A DNA stretch of 64,000 bases from Rhynchopus euleeides (lineage: Eukaryota; Euglenozoa; Diplonemea; Diplonemida; Diplonemidae), in assembly GCA_963210315.1 (NCBI GenBank), contig OY723307.1:62001-126000 (forward strand), read 5' to 3'. Position 1 is the stretch's first letter; the number at the start of each line of letters is the position of its first letter. This document shows, one piece after another, positions 63,701 through 64,000 of this stretch. The translations under genes and the position numbers were made by a program. Under the pieces are notes generated by a model. The model was not told where the DNA came from, made no database searches, and saw only the letters and a program-made list of their open reading frames with translations.

Positions 63701-64000
63701 GGGATCAAAGGGGGGGGTGTGAGTGCAGGAGGAAGGAGGTTTATGTCAGGACCACCTCGTGGCCAGAGCATGTGGGATGTATTCCTGGAAGAGCTGGGAA
63801 GGGGGTATTGGGGCGGGGGGGGCGGGGAGGCATGGTGGTGTCGCACGTGGCCTGATTTTTCACAGCGGGCAAAGCACTGCGGGTGTGGCTTTTCGAAGGA
63901 AATGTCTTTAGCTTTACAGAAACACTCCCCCCCACCTCCTCCATACATATCGCACCATATTTTTTTCGTTTCGGAGATCGAGAACCCACTGCTGGGCTTG
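60783..64000. other. Non-coding intergenic DNA with one MITE
   Basis: G/C-runs are extreme (61122-61157, 63123-63162). Frames are Pro/Gly-rich shadows. Besides the MITE at 61540-61647 and the (CT)n/(GA)n tracts, nothing is supported. Confidence 0.45.
61540..61647. mobile_element. TTCGCTA MITE, copy 4
   Basis: Ends GGGGGACCTCGCTACGAG and TTGGTAGCGAGGGCCCCC. The internal CTCACTTTTTCTCACTCAG is the complement of the matching part of copy 1, so it lies in the opposite orientation to copy 1. Confidence 0.8.

Overview
The window is nuclear DNA of a microbial eukaryote. Two genes can be joined across GT-AG introns of 160 and 170 bp. Intergenic space is large and packed with small inverted-repeat transposons and G-runs. 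The proteins (CUE, FWWh/FAM227-like, NACHT-WD40, CCHC/CCCH, Usp) are eukaryotic in architecture. A FAM227-like protein hints at a flagellate lineage. An alga or alveolate such as a chromerid would fit, but no taxonomic marker is present and this is a guess. A 200-bp run of N (16048-16247) shows it is a scaffold.

Layout. From 0.4 to 12.3 kb lie three large minus-strand genes: a CUE-domain protein, a 1192-aa FWWh/FAM227-like protein, and a 1713-aa NLR-like protein with ankyrin repeats, an R-S-E ADP-ribosyltransferase, a NACHT NTPase, a pentapeptide-like linker and 14 near-identical WD40 repeats. From 12.3 to 16.6 kb is a cluster of TA-flanked inverted-repeat elements, one nested in another. From 17.1 to 19.7 kb are two tandem copies of a small unknown gene and a double universal-stress-protein-domain gene. 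From 20.6 to 22.8 kb is a giant hairpin interrupted by a MITE, then another transposon. From 23.5 to 24.5 kb is a two-exon protein with six CCHC knuckles and one CCCH finger. From 25 to 64 kb the DNA is mostly low-complexity and repetitive. It holds poly-A-tailed SINE-like copies, a 4-kb transposon carrying an unknown two-exon gene and a histone-H2B-like fragment, several non-autonomous TA elements, a satellite-like block, and one clear gene at 58.1 kb (372 aa, Cys-rich head, coiled coil, basic Gly/Lys tail) that may belong to a retroelement.

The most striking single locus is the ankyrin-ART-NACHT-WD40 gene. Its WD40 copies are almost identical except at a few columns that map to the ligand face of the propeller. 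That is the signature of the fungal HET/NWD self/non-self receptors, here coupled to an ADP-ribosyltransferase. The second striking theme is repeated nesting of TA-targeted elements: two or three levels at 14.7, 21.1, 37.3 and 59.5 kb.

The genes show no operon-like cooperation. They are separate transcription units, all but one of the confident ones on the minus strand.
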